Origin: Geoalkalibacter subterraneus
Lineage (GTDB): Bacteria > Desulfobacterota > Desulfuromonadia > Desulfuromonadales > Geoalkalibacteraceae
Assembly: GCF_000827125.1 (NCBI RefSeq)
Contig: NZ_CP010311.1
Location: 1,488,001 to 1,552,000 of the forward strand
DNA: 64,000 nt
Direction of reading: 5' to 3'
Position 1 is the first letter of the stretch. The number at the start of each line of letters is the position of its first letter. Below the pieces are notes generated by a model. The model was not told where the DNA came from and did no database searches. It was given only the letters and a program-made list of their open reading frames with translations. Shown here one piece after another: positions 37,045 through 45,803 of the stretch. The translations under genes were made by a program, and so were the position numbers.

Positions 37045-37073
37045 TAACTATCACGATTTCGTGTTGATTGCAA
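37045..37073 (-). promoter_or_regulatory. Promoter of rpmB with a palindrome in the spacer
   Basis: Read on the minus strand, TTGCAA (37073-37068) and TAGTTA (37050-37045) are 17 bases apart. The spacer contains the palindrome CACGA-TT-TCGTG (37052-37063), which could be an operator. The start would lie about 27 bases before the codon. Confidence 0.55.
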
Positions 37074-37127
37074 GGACTCATTTGGCGCGCGACCACCAGG
37101 GCGGAGCAGTTCCAGAGCAGAAAGGGG

Positions 37128-37784
37128 TCAGCTGAGGGGCGGATTGATCAGCGCGCGATCCTCGGGGCGATCCGGGTTGAGAATGCGTACTCGGCGCCCT
37201 TCGATCCGCAGCCGGTCCTCAGCGAAAAGCTGAATGGCGCGGGGGTAGATGCGATGTTCCTGCTCCAGGATGCGCGCAGAAAGGCTTTCCTCGTTGTCAT
37301 CTTCATGGATGGGCACCACCGCCTGAATGATGATGGGGCCGGTATCGAGGCCTCCGTCGACGAAATGCACGGTGCAGCCGGAGAAGCGGGCGCCATATTC
37401 CAACGCTTTTCTCTGCACGTCCAGCCCGGGAAAAGCGGGCAGCAGTGACGGGTGAATGTTCATGATGCGGTGGGGGAAGGCCTCGATGAAGACATTGGAG
37501 AGCAGCCGCATGAAGCCGGCCAGGATAACCAGGTCGACTCTGGCTTCGCGCAGGGCCGCAACCATTTCGCGGTCGAAGTCTTCGCGGTTTTTGAACTGGC
37601 GGTGATCAATGGCGCAGGTGGCGATTCCAGCCTCGCCAGCACGCTCGAGCGCCCCGGCATCCGCCTTATTGCTGGCGACCAGTACGATTTCAGCGTCCAG
37701 CCGACCGGCCTGACTTTCTTCGATAATGGACTGCAGATTGGAACCGCGGCCGCTGGCCAGCACTGCAATGCGAATCTTGGGCAC
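37128..37784 (-). CDS. purN: Phosphoribosylglycinamide formyltransferase
   Basis: This purine pathway enzyme transfers a formyl group from 10-formyl-THF to GAR. The 218 residues include RIAVLASGRGSNLQSII at the N-terminus, the catalytic set in MNIHPSLLPAFPGLDVQ, TVHFVDGGLDTGPII and the Asp in GGLDTGP. The C-terminal extension of about 20 residues after RIEGRRVRIL is a little longer than usual. It is downstream of purM on the same strand with a 20-base gap, forming a purMN operon. Confidence 0.95.
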   Translation of the reverse strand: MPKIRIAVLASGRGSNLQSIIEESQAGRLDAEIVLVASNKADAGALERAGEAGIATCAIDHRQFKNREDFDREMVAALREARVDLVILAGFMRLLSNVFIEAFPHRIMNIHPSLLPAFPGLDVQRKALEYGARFSGCTVHFVDGGLDTGPIIIQAVVPIHEDDNEESLSARILEQEHRIYPRAIQLFAEDRLRIEGRRVRILNPDRPEDRALINPPLS

Positions 37785-37804
37785 GCCGCCCCTCCTTCAG
37801 ATCC

Positions 37805-38860
37805 TCAGATCAGTTCGATTTTATCTTCGCTATGATTCTGATCCGCCTTGCCTATTTCACCGATCAGGAAAGCCTCTTCCTTGAGACCGGAGAGACGCAC
37901 CATGATGTCATCGGTCTGCTCGGCCGGGACGATCAGAGCCAGGCCGATGCCGTAATTGAAGGTGCGGTACATCTCGGTTTCTTCGATATTGCCCTGCTCA
38001 CGCAGCATTTCGAACAGCGCAGATTTGGGCCAGGCGTTGCGTTCGATGCGGGCGCAGCAGTTGCGGGGCAGCACGCGGGGGACGTTCTCCAGCAGACCTC
38101 CGCCGGTGATGTGTGCCATGCCCTTGATCTCGAAATCGCGGATCAGGTTGAGAATGGTTTTGACATAGATGCGGGTCGGGCGCAGCAGCGCTTCGCCGAG
38201 GACTTCGCCCAGCTCGTCCACATGGGAGTCGACGGTCAGGTTCAGCGAATCGAAAAAGACCTTGCGCGCCAGGGAGAATCCGTTGGAGTGCAGACCGCTG
38301 GAGGCGATGCCGATGATCTTGTCGCCGACGGTGATGGTCGAGCCGTCGATGATGTCGTTGTCATCAACGACGCCGACGGTAAACCCGGCCAGGTCGTATT
38401 CGCCCTCGTTGTAGAAGCCCGGCATCTCGGCCGTTTCTCCCCCGATCAGGGCACAGCCGGCTTCGACGCAGCCTGCGGAGATACCGCGCACGATCTCCAC
38501 CGCCTTCTCCGGTGCAAGCTTGCCGGTAGCGAGGTAGTCGAGGAAAAACAGCGGTTCGGCCCCCTGAACGACAATGTCGTTGACGCACATGGCGACCAGG
38601 TCGATCCCAACCGTGTCGTGTTTATCCATCAGGAAGGCGAGCTTAAGCTTGGTGCCGACCCCGTCGGTGGACGAAACCAGCGTCGGCTTCTTGTACTTGC
38701 CCGCATTGAGGGAAAACAGTCCGCCGAAGCCGCCGATATCGGTCAGCACTTCCGGCCGGCTGGTAGCTTTGACGAGAGGTTTGATCATCTGCACGAAACG
38801 GTTGCCCGCTTCAATGTCGACGCCTGCTTCTTTGTAAGTATTCACGCTTTTTTCTTTCAA
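37805..38860 (-). CDS. purM: Phosphoribosylformylglycinamidine cyclo-ligase
   Basis: AIR synthetase of 351 residues. The N-terminus YKEAGVDIEAGNRFV, the motif LVSSTDGVGTKLKLA, GGETAEMPGFY and GMAHITGGGLLENVPRVLP are diagnostic of PurM. The start is TTG with GGGAG about 9 bases upstream; a GTG five codons later (giving MNTYKEAG) is a possible alternative. It is transcribed from the promoter at 38897-38925 and leads into purN. It diverges from rimI. Confidence 0.95.
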   Translation of the reverse strand: MKEKSVNTYKEAGVDIEAGNRFVQMIKPLVKATSRPEVLTDIGGFGGLFSLNAGKYKKPTLVSSTDGVGTKLKLAFLMDKHDTVGIDLVAMCVNDIVVQGAEPLFFLDYLATGKLAPEKAVEIVRGISAGCVEAGCALIGGETAEMPGFYNEGEYDLAGFTVGVVDDNDIIDGSTITVGDKIIGIASSGLHSNGFSLARKVFFDSLNLTVDSHVDELGEVLGEALLRPTRIYVKTILNLIRDFEIKGMAHITGGGLLENVPRVLPRNCCARIERNAWPKSALFEMLREQGNIEETEMYRTFNYGIGLALIVPAEQTDDIMVRLSGLKEEAFLIGEIGKADQNHSEDKIELI

Positions 38861-38896
38861 GGAATCGTACTCCCGGCAAGTGGAAAAAACGATTCA

Positions 38897-38925
38897 TTTG
38901 TAAATCAGGGTTTCAAGCTTGTCAA
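38897..38925 (-). promoter_or_regulatory. Promoter of purMN
   Basis: On the minus strand a perfect TTGACA (38925-38920) and TACAAA (38902-38897) are separated by 17 bases, placing the start about 30 bases before the purM codon. No purine-box or riboswitch-like structure was recognised. Confidence 0.72.
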
Positions 38926-38964
38926 TGTCTATCTGCCCAGTGTTTGGCGTATACCAATCTTTGC

Positions 38965-38994
38965 TTTACATATTGAATCCCCCTGCATTATGAT
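38965..38994 (+). promoter_or_regulatory. Promoter of rimI-pyrK-pyrD
   Basis: TTTACA (38965-38970) and TATGAT (38989-38994) are separated by 18 bases in the divergent purM-rimI region. The leader would be about 45 bases. Confidence 0.5.
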
Positions 38995-39044
38995 GCCTGC
39001 TCGATCAGACGGGGCCACAGGCCCGATTTAACAAGTGATTTGCC

Positions 39045-39530
39045 GTGAATATGCCCCCTTATCAAATCCGCCCCATGCGCCGCGAAGATCTTTCCGCGGT
39101 CATGGCGGTGGAACGCGCTGCGTTTACTCATCCGTGGACGGAAGCGATGATGGTCCAGGAGCTGGAGACGCCCCATGCGTCCATCGACCTGCTGTGGGCG
39201 GGTGAGCGATTGGCGGGTTATCTGTGCAGCTGGTACATCTGCCGGGAACTGCACATCCTCAATGTCGTGACCGCGCTCGAATTCCGCCGGCGGGGTGTCG
39301 CCGGACGTCTTCTGGATCATGTGCTTGCACGCGCCTGTGCGTCTGGATTCGATCATGCCCTGCTTGAAGTTCGCAGCAGCAATGCGGCGGCCATTGCCTT
39401 CTATGAGAAATGGGGGTTCCGCCGCGACGGGTTGCGAAAACGATACTATGCCGATGGCGAAGATGCTGTGCTGATGACGCTGCTGCCTCAGAACATGGGG
39501 CGGCGCACAACTGAAATGGTAGCTCCATGA
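39045..39530 (+). CDS. rimI: Ribosomal-protein-alanine N-acetyltransferase RimI-like (GNAT)
   Basis: A GNAT acetyltransferase of 161 residues resembling RimI, which acetylates the S18 N-terminus. Visible are YQIRPMRREDLSAVMAVE, the AcCoA loop LEFRRRGVAGRLLDHVL, LEVRSSNAAAIAFYEKWGF and RKRYYADGEDAVLMTL. GTG is used in this call; an ATG two codons later is equally possible. The last codons overlap pyrK by ATGA, so acetyltransferase and pyrimidine genes are coupled, which is unusual but seems specific to the lineage. Confidence 0.85.
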   Translation: MNMPPYQIRPMRREDLSAVMAVERAAFTHPWTEAMMVQELETPHASIDLLWAGERLAGYLCSWYICRELHILNVVTALEFRRRGVAGRLLDHVLARACASGFDHALLEVRSSNAAAIAFYEKWGFRRDGLRKRYYADGEDAVLMTLLPQNMGRRTTEMVAP

Positions 39531-40384
39531 AAAATTACAAAACGATCGTCCTCTCAAACCAGGAAATCTCCCCCGGTTATTTCCGTATGCGGCTGCTGAC
39601 GCCGGGTTTCAGCGAACATGCCCGCCCCGGGCAGTTTCTCATGATGCGGGTGCAGCGCTCGCTGCCGCCCCTGCTGCGGCGCCCTTTCGGAATCTTCCGC
39701 ACCGGCTTCATGCCCGGGGACTGCGAGGGGATGGAGCCGAAGGAGTACACCGAGATCCTGTATAAAGTGGTCGGGCGCGGAACCAGCATCATGGCGGACC
39801 TGCACCGCGGTGACCGGGTCGAGGTGCTGGGTCCCCTGGGGCGCGGTTTCGATGCCGGAGATCCCGGCCGGGAAAAGATTCTGGTGGGGGGCGGTATCGG
39901 TTTGGTGCCGCTCTACATGCTGGCCGACTCGCTCAAGCCGGCAGGCAGTGTCCGTCTTCTGATGGGCGGCCGGACCCGCGACGATATTCTGGCGGTGACC
40001 GAATTCGAACGACTTGGGGTCGAAACCTACGTGTCCACCGATGACGGCAGTCTCGGCGAAGAGGGGTTCGTTACCCAGGTTCTGGAACGCAAACTGACCA
40101 AGTATCCGCGGGCTATGGTCTATGCCTGCGGCCCCATGCCGATGCTTGATGCGGTCTATCGAATCTGCCGCAAGCACAGTGTGCCGCTGCAGGTCTCCCT
40201 TGAGGCGCTGATGGCCTGTGGCGTCGGAGCCTGTCTGGGGTGCGTCGTCAAAGGGGCAGGGCACACAGAGGAAACGCCCCGCTACCTGTGCTCCTGCAAG
40301 GAAGGTCCGGTTTTCCGTGCCGAGCAGCTGGAATGGACCCGTTTAGGGCTGGAAGATGGTTATTGCGAAGGGTGTAAATCGTGA
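39527..40384 (+). CDS. pyrK: Dihydroorotate dehydrogenase electron-transfer subunit
   Basis: PyrK carries FAD and a 2Fe-2S cluster and passes electrons from class 1B PyrD to NAD. The 285 residues start with a ferredoxin-reductase FAD domain (RPGQFLMMRVQ and LLRRPFGIFR), then the NAD-binding region (ILVGGGIGLVPLYMLAD). The cluster Cys set CGVGACLGCVV with CSC in YLCSCKEGP is near the C-terminus. It overlaps both neighbours by 4 bases. Confidence 0.95.
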   Translation: MKNYKTIVLSNQEISPGYFRMRLLTPGFSEHARPGQFLMMRVQRSLPPLLRRPFGIFRTGFMPGDCEGMEPKEYTEILYKVVGRGTSIMADLHRGDRVEVLGPLGRGFDAGDPGREKILVGGGIGLVPLYMLADSLKPAGSVRLLMGGRTRDDILAVTEFERLGVETYVSTDDGSLGEEGFVTQVLERKLTKYPRAMVYACGPMPMLDAVYRICRKHSVPLQVSLEALMACGVGACLGCVVKGAGHTEETPRYLCSCKEGPVFRAEQLEWTRLGLEDGYCEGCKS

Positions 40385-41343
40385 TGAATGTCAATAAAGA
40401 AATGCAGGAGCGGCGGTGCACTGAATCCGGGCGGCCTGATCTGTCTGTCGACATCGCCGGGATCCATCTGAAGAACCCGGTTATGCCGGCATCGGGCACT
40501 TTCGGTTACGGTGAAGAATATGCCCCCTACCTCGATGTGGAGAAGATCGGCGCAATCGTTACCAAGGGCCTCTCTCTCAAGCCCAAGGCGGGCAACCCCA
40601 CGCCGCGTATCGCTGAAACCATCAGCGGCATGCTTAACGCCATCGGCCTGCAGAATGTCGGCGTCGATGATTTCGTCAAGTACAAGCTGCCGTTTCTGCG
40701 CGAGGTCAACACGCCTGTCATCGCCAATTTTTTCGGCAATACCCTGACTGAATACGGCGAGGTGGCCAAGCGGTTGTCCGATATCCCCGAAATCGCCGGG
40801 GTGGAGCTTAATATCTCCTGCCCCAACGTGAAAAAGGGGGGTATTGTATTCGGCACCGATCCCGCGGCCGCCGCCGAGGTTGTGACCCTGGTGCGCAAGA
40901 ACCTGTCCAAGCCGCTGATCGTCAAGCTCACCCCCAACGTCACCGATATTACCGTCATCGCGAGGGCCGTCGAAGAGGCCGGCGCCGATGCCATCAGCTG
41001 CATCAATACCCTGACCGGCATGGCGGTCGACGTCAACACCCGCAGGCCGCGCCTCGCCAACCGCACCGGCGGCCTGTCCGGGCCGGCGATCCGTCCCGTA
41101 GCGCTGCGCATGGTTCACCAGGTGGTGCAGGCGGTTAAAGTTCCGGTCATCGGCGTGGGCGGCATCGTACGCCCCATGGACGCCATTGAATTCCTGATTG
41201 TCGGGGCGCGAGCGGTGCAGGTCGGCACGGCTAATTTTGTCGATCCCCAGGCGATGATTACGATCATCGAGGGGATCGAAGAGTTTCTCATCGACGAAGG
41301 GCTCGACGATATCGATCAGCTGATCGGCAGTCTGGAGTTGTGA
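40381..41343 (+). CDS. pyrD: Dihydroorotate dehydrogenase, class 1B catalytic subunit
   Basis: An FMN enzyme of 320 residues oxidising dihydroorotate to orotate in pyrimidine synthesis. Motifs include NPVMPASGTFGYGEEY, the catalytic Cys in LNISCPNVKKGG, KLTPNVTDI and IGVGGIVRPMDAIEF. The partner PyrK is directly upstream. The GTG start overlaps the pyrK stop by 4 bases; the next codon is ATG and may be used instead. Confidence 0.95.
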   Translation: MMNVNKEMQERRCTESGRPDLSVDIAGIHLKNPVMPASGTFGYGEEYAPYLDVEKIGAIVTKGLSLKPKAGNPTPRIAETISGMLNAIGLQNVGVDDFVKYKLPFLREVNTPVIANFFGNTLTEYGEVAKRLSDIPEIAGVELNISCPNVKKGGIVFGTDPAAAAEVVTLVRKNLSKPLIVKLTPNVTDITVIARAVEEAGADAISCINTLTGMAVDVNTRRPRLANRTGGLSGPAIRPVALRMVHQVVQAVKVPVIGVGGIVRPMDAIEFLIVGARAVQVGTANFVDPQAMITIIEGIEEFLIDEGLDDIDQLIGSLEL

Positions 41344-41442
41344 AATGGGTGACGGATGATGCATGATGGACAGGGGTATTGAAGGTCTGAACGGTTTTTC
41401 GTCGTTACCCGGCTCCATCAATCATCACGAAGTCGCCATTCT

Positions 41443-44100
41443 ATGGAAGTCATCACTACGCATATCAACGCCGACTTTGATTGCCTCGGCGGGATGATTG
41501 CTGCCAAAAAGCTTTATCCCAAAGCCGAGATGGTCTTTGCCGGTTCTCAGGAACGCAGCCTGCGCGAATTTTTCCTGCACAGTGCCAGCTACGCCTACGC
41601 CTTCAAGCGGGTCAAGGATATCGACCTTGACCGCGTTACCCGCCTGATCCTGGTCGATGTGCGCGAACCCGGGCGCATCGGCCCTTTTGAGGACGTTGCC
41701 CGCCGCTCTGGCGTAGAAATCCATATCTACGATCATCACCAGGACAGCGACGAGGATCATTTGAGCGGCGTGGTTGAAGTGATCGAACCGGTCGGCTCCA
41801 CGGTGACCGTCTTCTCCCATCTGTTCATGGAGCGCGGCATCCACCCCAACGCCGACGAAGCCACCCTGATGATGCTGGGTCTGTACGAGGACACCGGCAG
41901 CCTCATGTTCAGTTCCACAACCGTCAAGGATTTTCAGGCCGCCGCATTTCTGCTTGAACACGGCGCCAACCTCACCGAGGTGGCCGATTTTCTCACCTAC
42001 GAGATGACCCCCGAGCAGGTGCGGCTGCTGCATGATCTGCTGGCCAACCGTATGGTGCTCAATATCCACGGCTACGATGTCTCTGTGGCCCATGCCTCCG
42101 TGGACCAGTTTGTCGGCGATCTGGCGGTGCTGACCCACAAGCTGCGCGATATGGAGAACCTGCGCGCGCTGATCACCGTGGTGCGCATGGGCGATCGCAT
42201 TTTCATGGTCGGCCGTTCGAGCCTGCCCGAGGTGCATGTCGGAGAGATTCTGTCCGAATTCGGCGGGGGAGGACATGCCTTTGCCGCTTCGGCGACCGTG
42301 CGCGACCTGACCCTGGTGCAGGTGCTCGACCGGCTGGCAAGCGTACTCAAGCGTCAGGTCAACCCGCGCCTCGAGGTGCGGCACCTGATGTCCCACCCGG
42401 TGAAAACTGTTGCGCCGGATGAATCCATCGAGCATGTGCGCGAATTTCTGACCCGCTACAATATCAACGCCGTTCCCGTGGTGGAGGGCGATTGCGTCCT
42501 GGGGCTTCTGACCCGCCAGGTGGTGGAAAGGGCGGCCCATCACGGCCTGGGCGACGTGGCGGCGCGTGAATACATGGAGAGCGATTTCGCCACCGTTGAG
42601 CCGGAAGATCCGATCGATATCCTGCAGGACCTGATCGTGCGGCGCAATCAGCGCTTCGTACCGGTGATGTCGGAGGGACAGCTTATCGGCGCCATTACCC
42701 GCACAGATCTGCTGCGCTACATGGTCGACCGCGCGCCTCGCAGTGAAGGCGGACGCGAACCTGCCGAAGAGACAGCGCAGACAGAATATAAGCCGCGTGA
42801 AGTTATTCGGCTGTTGCGCAATCGGCTCCCCGAGAGAATACAGGATCTGCTGGAACAGATCGGTCGCTGCGGCGATGAACTTGGCGTGAAAGTGTTCGTG
42901 GTCGGCGGTTTTGTGCGCGACCTGCTGCTCGACCTGCCCAACCTGGATCTCGATATCGTGGTGGAGGGCGATGGAATCGCCTTCGCCGAACACTATGCAC
43001 GCCAGCATCAATGCCGGGTGCGGGCGCATCAGAAGTTCGGCACGGCGGTGATCGTTCTGCCGGATGAATTCAAGGTCGACGTGGCCTCGACCCGGGTGGA
43101 ATTCTATCTGGAACCTGCCGCGCTGCCGACGGTGGAGAACGCCTCGATCAAGCTCGACCTCTACCGCCGCGATTTCACCATCAACACCCTGGCCATCAGT
43201 CTCAACGGCGAACGCTTCGGGGAAATCCACGATTTTTTCGGCGGGCTGCGCGATCTGCGGCAGAAAGCGATCCGGGTGCTGCACAATCTGAGTTTTGTCG
43301 AAGACCCGACCCGGGTGTTTCGCGCAGTGCGTTTCGAGCAGCGCCTTGAGTTCCACATCGGTAAGCAGACCGAGCATCTGATACGCAGCGCGGTGAGGAT
43401 GGGGTTCCTGGAACGACTCGGCGGGCCGAGGCTCCTTTCGGAGCTGCAGCATATTCTGGAGGAGGAGCATCCGTACCCCGCCATTGAACGTCTGTCGCAG
43501 CTTGACCTGCTCAAGTTTCTTCATCCATCGCTTGACCTGCCCGTCGACTGCGAAGATCTCTTCGACCGTGCGACCCGCTCCTTGAACTGGTTTGACCTGC
43601 TTTATACCGAGGAGTCCTGTCAGCGCTGGCTGGTTTACCTGCTGTGTCTCGTCACCCGTCTTGACGATGATGCCATGCAGGGGTTGTGCGATCGTCTGAG
43701 CATACCGGGCCGTTATCGTTCGCTTCTGGCCGATGAGCGCCACCGGGCCCATGGGGTGCTCAAGGGGATGCGACGGCGGTGGCGTCAGGCCCGGCGCAAG
43801 CCCCGCAACAGCGACCTGTATGTCTGGTTTGAAGGGTTCTCCATTGAAACGCTGCTTTACCTGATGGCGCGTATTGAAACAGAAGACGTCCGTCGCTGGG
43901 TCTCTCTGTACGTCACGCGCCTGCGCGACGAAAAAAGCTGGATCGATGGAGAGGACCTCAAAAAAATGGGGATTCCTCCCGGCCCCCAGTACAAGGAGAT
44001 TCTGCGCCGCGTGCTGCTGGCGCGGCTCGACGGCAAGGCAACCACCCGTGAGGAAGAGATCGCCTTTGTCACCCGCCGCTACAGATCACTGATCACTTGA
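41443..44100 (+). CDS. DHH-CBS-poly(A) polymerase/tRNA nucleotidyltransferase family protein (probable A-adding enzyme)
   Basis: An 885-residue multidomain protein. A DHH phosphoesterase domain (THINADFDCLGGMI at the start, then YDHHQDSDEDH) and DHHA1 (FGGGGHAFAAS near 270) come first. A CBS pair follows (about 314-430). The class II nucleotidyltransferase head VGGFVRDLLLDLPNLDLDIV is near residue 487, with the RNA-binding region after it. This order is known from A-adding tRNA enzymes of Aquifex and Geobacter, where CC and A are added by separate proteins. The DHH part could act as a nuclease or phosphatase. Confidence 0.9.
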   Translation: MEVITTHINADFDCLGGMIAAKKLYPKAEMVFAGSQERSLREFFLHSASYAYAFKRVKDIDLDRVTRLILVDVREPGRIGPFEDVARRSGVEIHIYDHHQDSDEDHLSGVVEVIEPVGSTVTVFSHLFMERGIHPNADEATLMMLGLYEDTGSLMFSSTTVKDFQAAAFLLEHGANLTEVADFLTYEMTPEQVRLLHDLLANRMVLNIHGYDVSVAHASVDQFVGDLAVLTHKLRDMENLRALITVVRMGDRIFMVGRSSLPEVHVGEILSEFGGGGHAFAASATVRDLTLVQVLDRLASVLKRQVNPRLEVRHLMSHPVKTVAPDESIEHVREFLTRYNINAVPVVEGDCVLGLLTRQVVERAAHHGLGDVAAREYMESDFATVEPEDPIDILQDLIVRRNQRFVPVMSEGQLIGAITRTDLLRYMVDRAPRSEGGREPAEETAQTEYKPREVIRLLRNRLPERIQDLLEQIGRCGDELGVKVFVVGGFVRDLLLDLPNLDLDIVVEGDGIAFAEHYARQHQCRVRAHQKFGTAVIVLPDEFKVDVASTRVEFYLEPAALPTVENASIKLDLYRRDFTINTLAISLNGERFGEIHDFFGGLRDLRQKAIRVLHNLSFVEDPTRVFRAVRFEQRLEFHIGKQTEHLIRSAVRMGFLERLGGPRLLSELQHILEEEHPYPAIERLSQLDLLKFLHPSLDLPVDCEDLFDRATRSLNWFDLLYTEESCQRWLVYLLCLVTRLDDDAMQGLCDRLSIPGRYRSLLADERHRAHGVLKGMRRRWRQARRKPRNSDLYVWFEGFSIETLLYLMARIETEDVRRWVSLYVTRLRDEKSWIDGEDLKKMGIPPGPQYKEILRRVLLARLDGKATTREEEIAFVTRRYRSLIT

Positions 44101-44177
44101 TTCCTGTCCTTGCCGGAAGGCAGCATCCGGTGCTTATGAATTGACGTCATGTGCGTTTTAACCTAGGCTGAACCGTC

Positions 44178-44864
44178 ATGGAAACCATTCTTACAAAAAT
44201 TTCAATCATGCTTGTTCCGGCCCTTATGGCCGTGACTTTTCACGAAATCTCCCATGGATTTGCCGCCGAGAGATTAGGGGATCCGACCGCCCGCCTGCTT
44301 GGACGGCTGACCCCCAATCCGTTGCGTCACCTTGATCCCATCGGCACCATCGCCCTTCTCGTGTTCGGCTTCGGATGGGCGCGGCCGGTGCCGGTCAATT
44401 TCAACAACTTGCGCAATCCGAAACGCGACATGATGTGGGTGGCGCTGGCGGGTCCTTCGTCCAATCTTCTGCTGGCCCTGCTGTCTGCTTTTTTTCTGCG
44501 TGGTCTTGAAATGGTTTCAGGGCTGATGCCACCGGGGCAGGAGATGATCGGGCAGTTTATCGAGCCCCTGGCCCTGATGGCCGGCTTCAGCCTCTATATC
44601 AATGTCATACTGTGCGTGTTCAACCTGATCCCCCTGCCGCCTCTCGATGGGGGGCGGGTGATGGTGGGGTTGCTGCCGCAGAAGCAGTCGGAACTGCTGG
44701 CCCGAATCGAACCCTTCGGGTTTATCCTTGTGATTCTGCTGATCTTCTTTACCGATCTCTACCGTGTTGTGCTCGCCCCGGTGATCCTGACGCTGGTTGA
44801 TTTCATGGCCGGCAGCCAACAGTACCTGGTCTACCAGTCCATCGACTTTCTGTTCGGGCGCTGA
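44178..44864 (+). CDS. Site-2 protease family (M50) membrane metalloprotease
   Basis: An integral-membrane zinc protease of 228 residues with about six hydrophobic segments. The zinc ligands are HEISH near residue 22 and Asp in NLIPLPPLDGGRV near residue 155. Short family members like this lack PDZ domains; substrates are unknown. No Shine-Dalgarno sequence is visible before the ATG. The rluB-like gene starts 4 bases after its stop. Confidence 0.9.
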   Translation: METILTKISIMLVPALMAVTFHEISHGFAAERLGDPTARLLGRLTPNPLRHLDPIGTIALLVFGFGWARPVPVNFNNLRNPKRDMMWVALAGPSSNLLLALLSAFFLRGLEMVSGLMPPGQEMIGQFIEPLALMAGFSLYINVILCVFNLIPLPPLDGGRVMVGLLPQKQSELLARIEPFGFILVILLIFFTDLYRVVLAPVILTLVDFMAGSQQYLVYQSIDFLFGR

Positions 44865-44868
44865 TCCC

Positions 44869-45579
44869 ATGTCGGAAAGAGTGCAGAAGATCATTGCGGC
44901 CGCAGGCCTGATGTCGCGACGGCAGGCCGAGACCCTGATTGCGGCCGGCCGGGTGACGGTCAATGATCAGGTGATAACGCTGGGAGCCCGTGCCGATGTG
45001 GCGAGGGACCGGATCACCGTGGATGGCCGTCCGCTGCCTTCGCTGGAAAGTAAAACCTATCTGCTGCTGAATAAACCCACCGGATATGTCACGACTCTGC
45101 GCGACCCGCAGGGGCGGCAAGTGGTGGCGGACCTGATTCGCGACCTGCCGGTGAGGGTTTTCCCCGTCGGGCGCCTCGATGCCGGCACGGAAGGCCTGTT
45201 GTTGCTGACTAATGACGGTGAATTGGCGCAGCGACTGGCCCACCCCCGTCACAAGGTCGAGAAGATCTACCTGGTCAAGGTGCGCGGCCTGCTTGATGAA
45301 AAGGCGCGACGCAGGCTGCAGGAAGGGGTTCTTCTGGATGACGGGCCCACACAGCCCTGCTCTGTGGATAAAATCCGCAGAACCGGCTCCAACACCTGGT
45401 TCGAACTGACCCTGCGTGAAGGGCGCAATCGCCAGGTGCGACGCATGTGTGCCGCTGTGGGTTATCCTGTGGTGCGCCTGAAGCGGATTCGCCTCGGTTT
45501 TCTTGAACTTGGCAACCTTGCACCCGGCGCCTACCGTCAACTGAGCCGCGCAGAGGTTGCGCGTCTGAAAGGTTTGTGA
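44869..45579 (+). CDS. rluB: 23S rRNA pseudouridine synthase, RluB/RsuA family
   Basis: The 236-residue protein has an N-terminal S4 RNA-binding domain (RVQKIIAAAGLMSRRQAETL) and the RsuA/RluB/E/F catalytic domain with Asp in VGRLDAGTEGLLLLTNDG. The signature LREGRNRQVRRMCAAVGYPV also belongs to this group. RluB (U2605) is the most likely member, but RluE/RluF-type specificity cannot be excluded. Confidence 0.88.
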   Translation: MSERVQKIIAAAGLMSRRQAETLIAAGRVTVNDQVITLGARADVARDRITVDGRPLPSLESKTYLLLNKPTGYVTTLRDPQGRQVVADLIRDLPVRVFPVGRLDAGTEGLLLLTNDGELAQRLAHPRHKVEKIYLVKVRGLLDEKARRRLQEGVLLDDGPTQPCSVDKIRRTGSNTWFELTLREGRNRQVRRMCAAVGYPVVRLKRIRLGFLELGNLAPGAYRQLSRAEVARLKGL

Positions 45580-45713
45580 CGGCTGAACTTCATACGCTGT
45601 CACGGCGATCCGGGTTTCGAGATCTGGACATGATGGCTCCAGTCCTTTTCGGTAAGCGCTCTTTTTTTCTTATTTATTTGTTTTTTCAGCGAAAAAATCA
45701 CCTCCCTTTGCGC

Positions 45714-45741
45714 TTGACAGGTCTGATTCCCATAGTTTAAT
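45714..45741 (+). promoter_or_regulatory. Promoter of the TPR-ATPase-mutL-miaA-hfq unit
   Basis: A perfect TTGACA (45714-45719) is followed after 16 bases by TTTAAT (45736-45741). It lies in the 224-base gap after rluB; the rest of this gap contains AT-rich sequence without a clear terminator. Confidence 0.65.
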
Positions 45742-45803
45742 GTGACCAAGTATTTAAGATTTTTCATCCGAATTTTGTTTTGTCGATGCCGGGAGAATTC
45801 CCT

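Noticed and set aside
41425-43752. Very long open frame (775 codons) on the minus strand
   Set aside because: It lies entirely opposite the nucleotidyltransferase-family gene, has no domain-like sequence and no Shine-Dalgarno sequence; a GC-rich shadow frame.
44141-44169. TTGACG and TAGGCT, 17 bases apart, as a promoter for the M50 protease gene
   Set aside because: The -10 match is poor and would put the start of transcription at the ATG; too weak to list.
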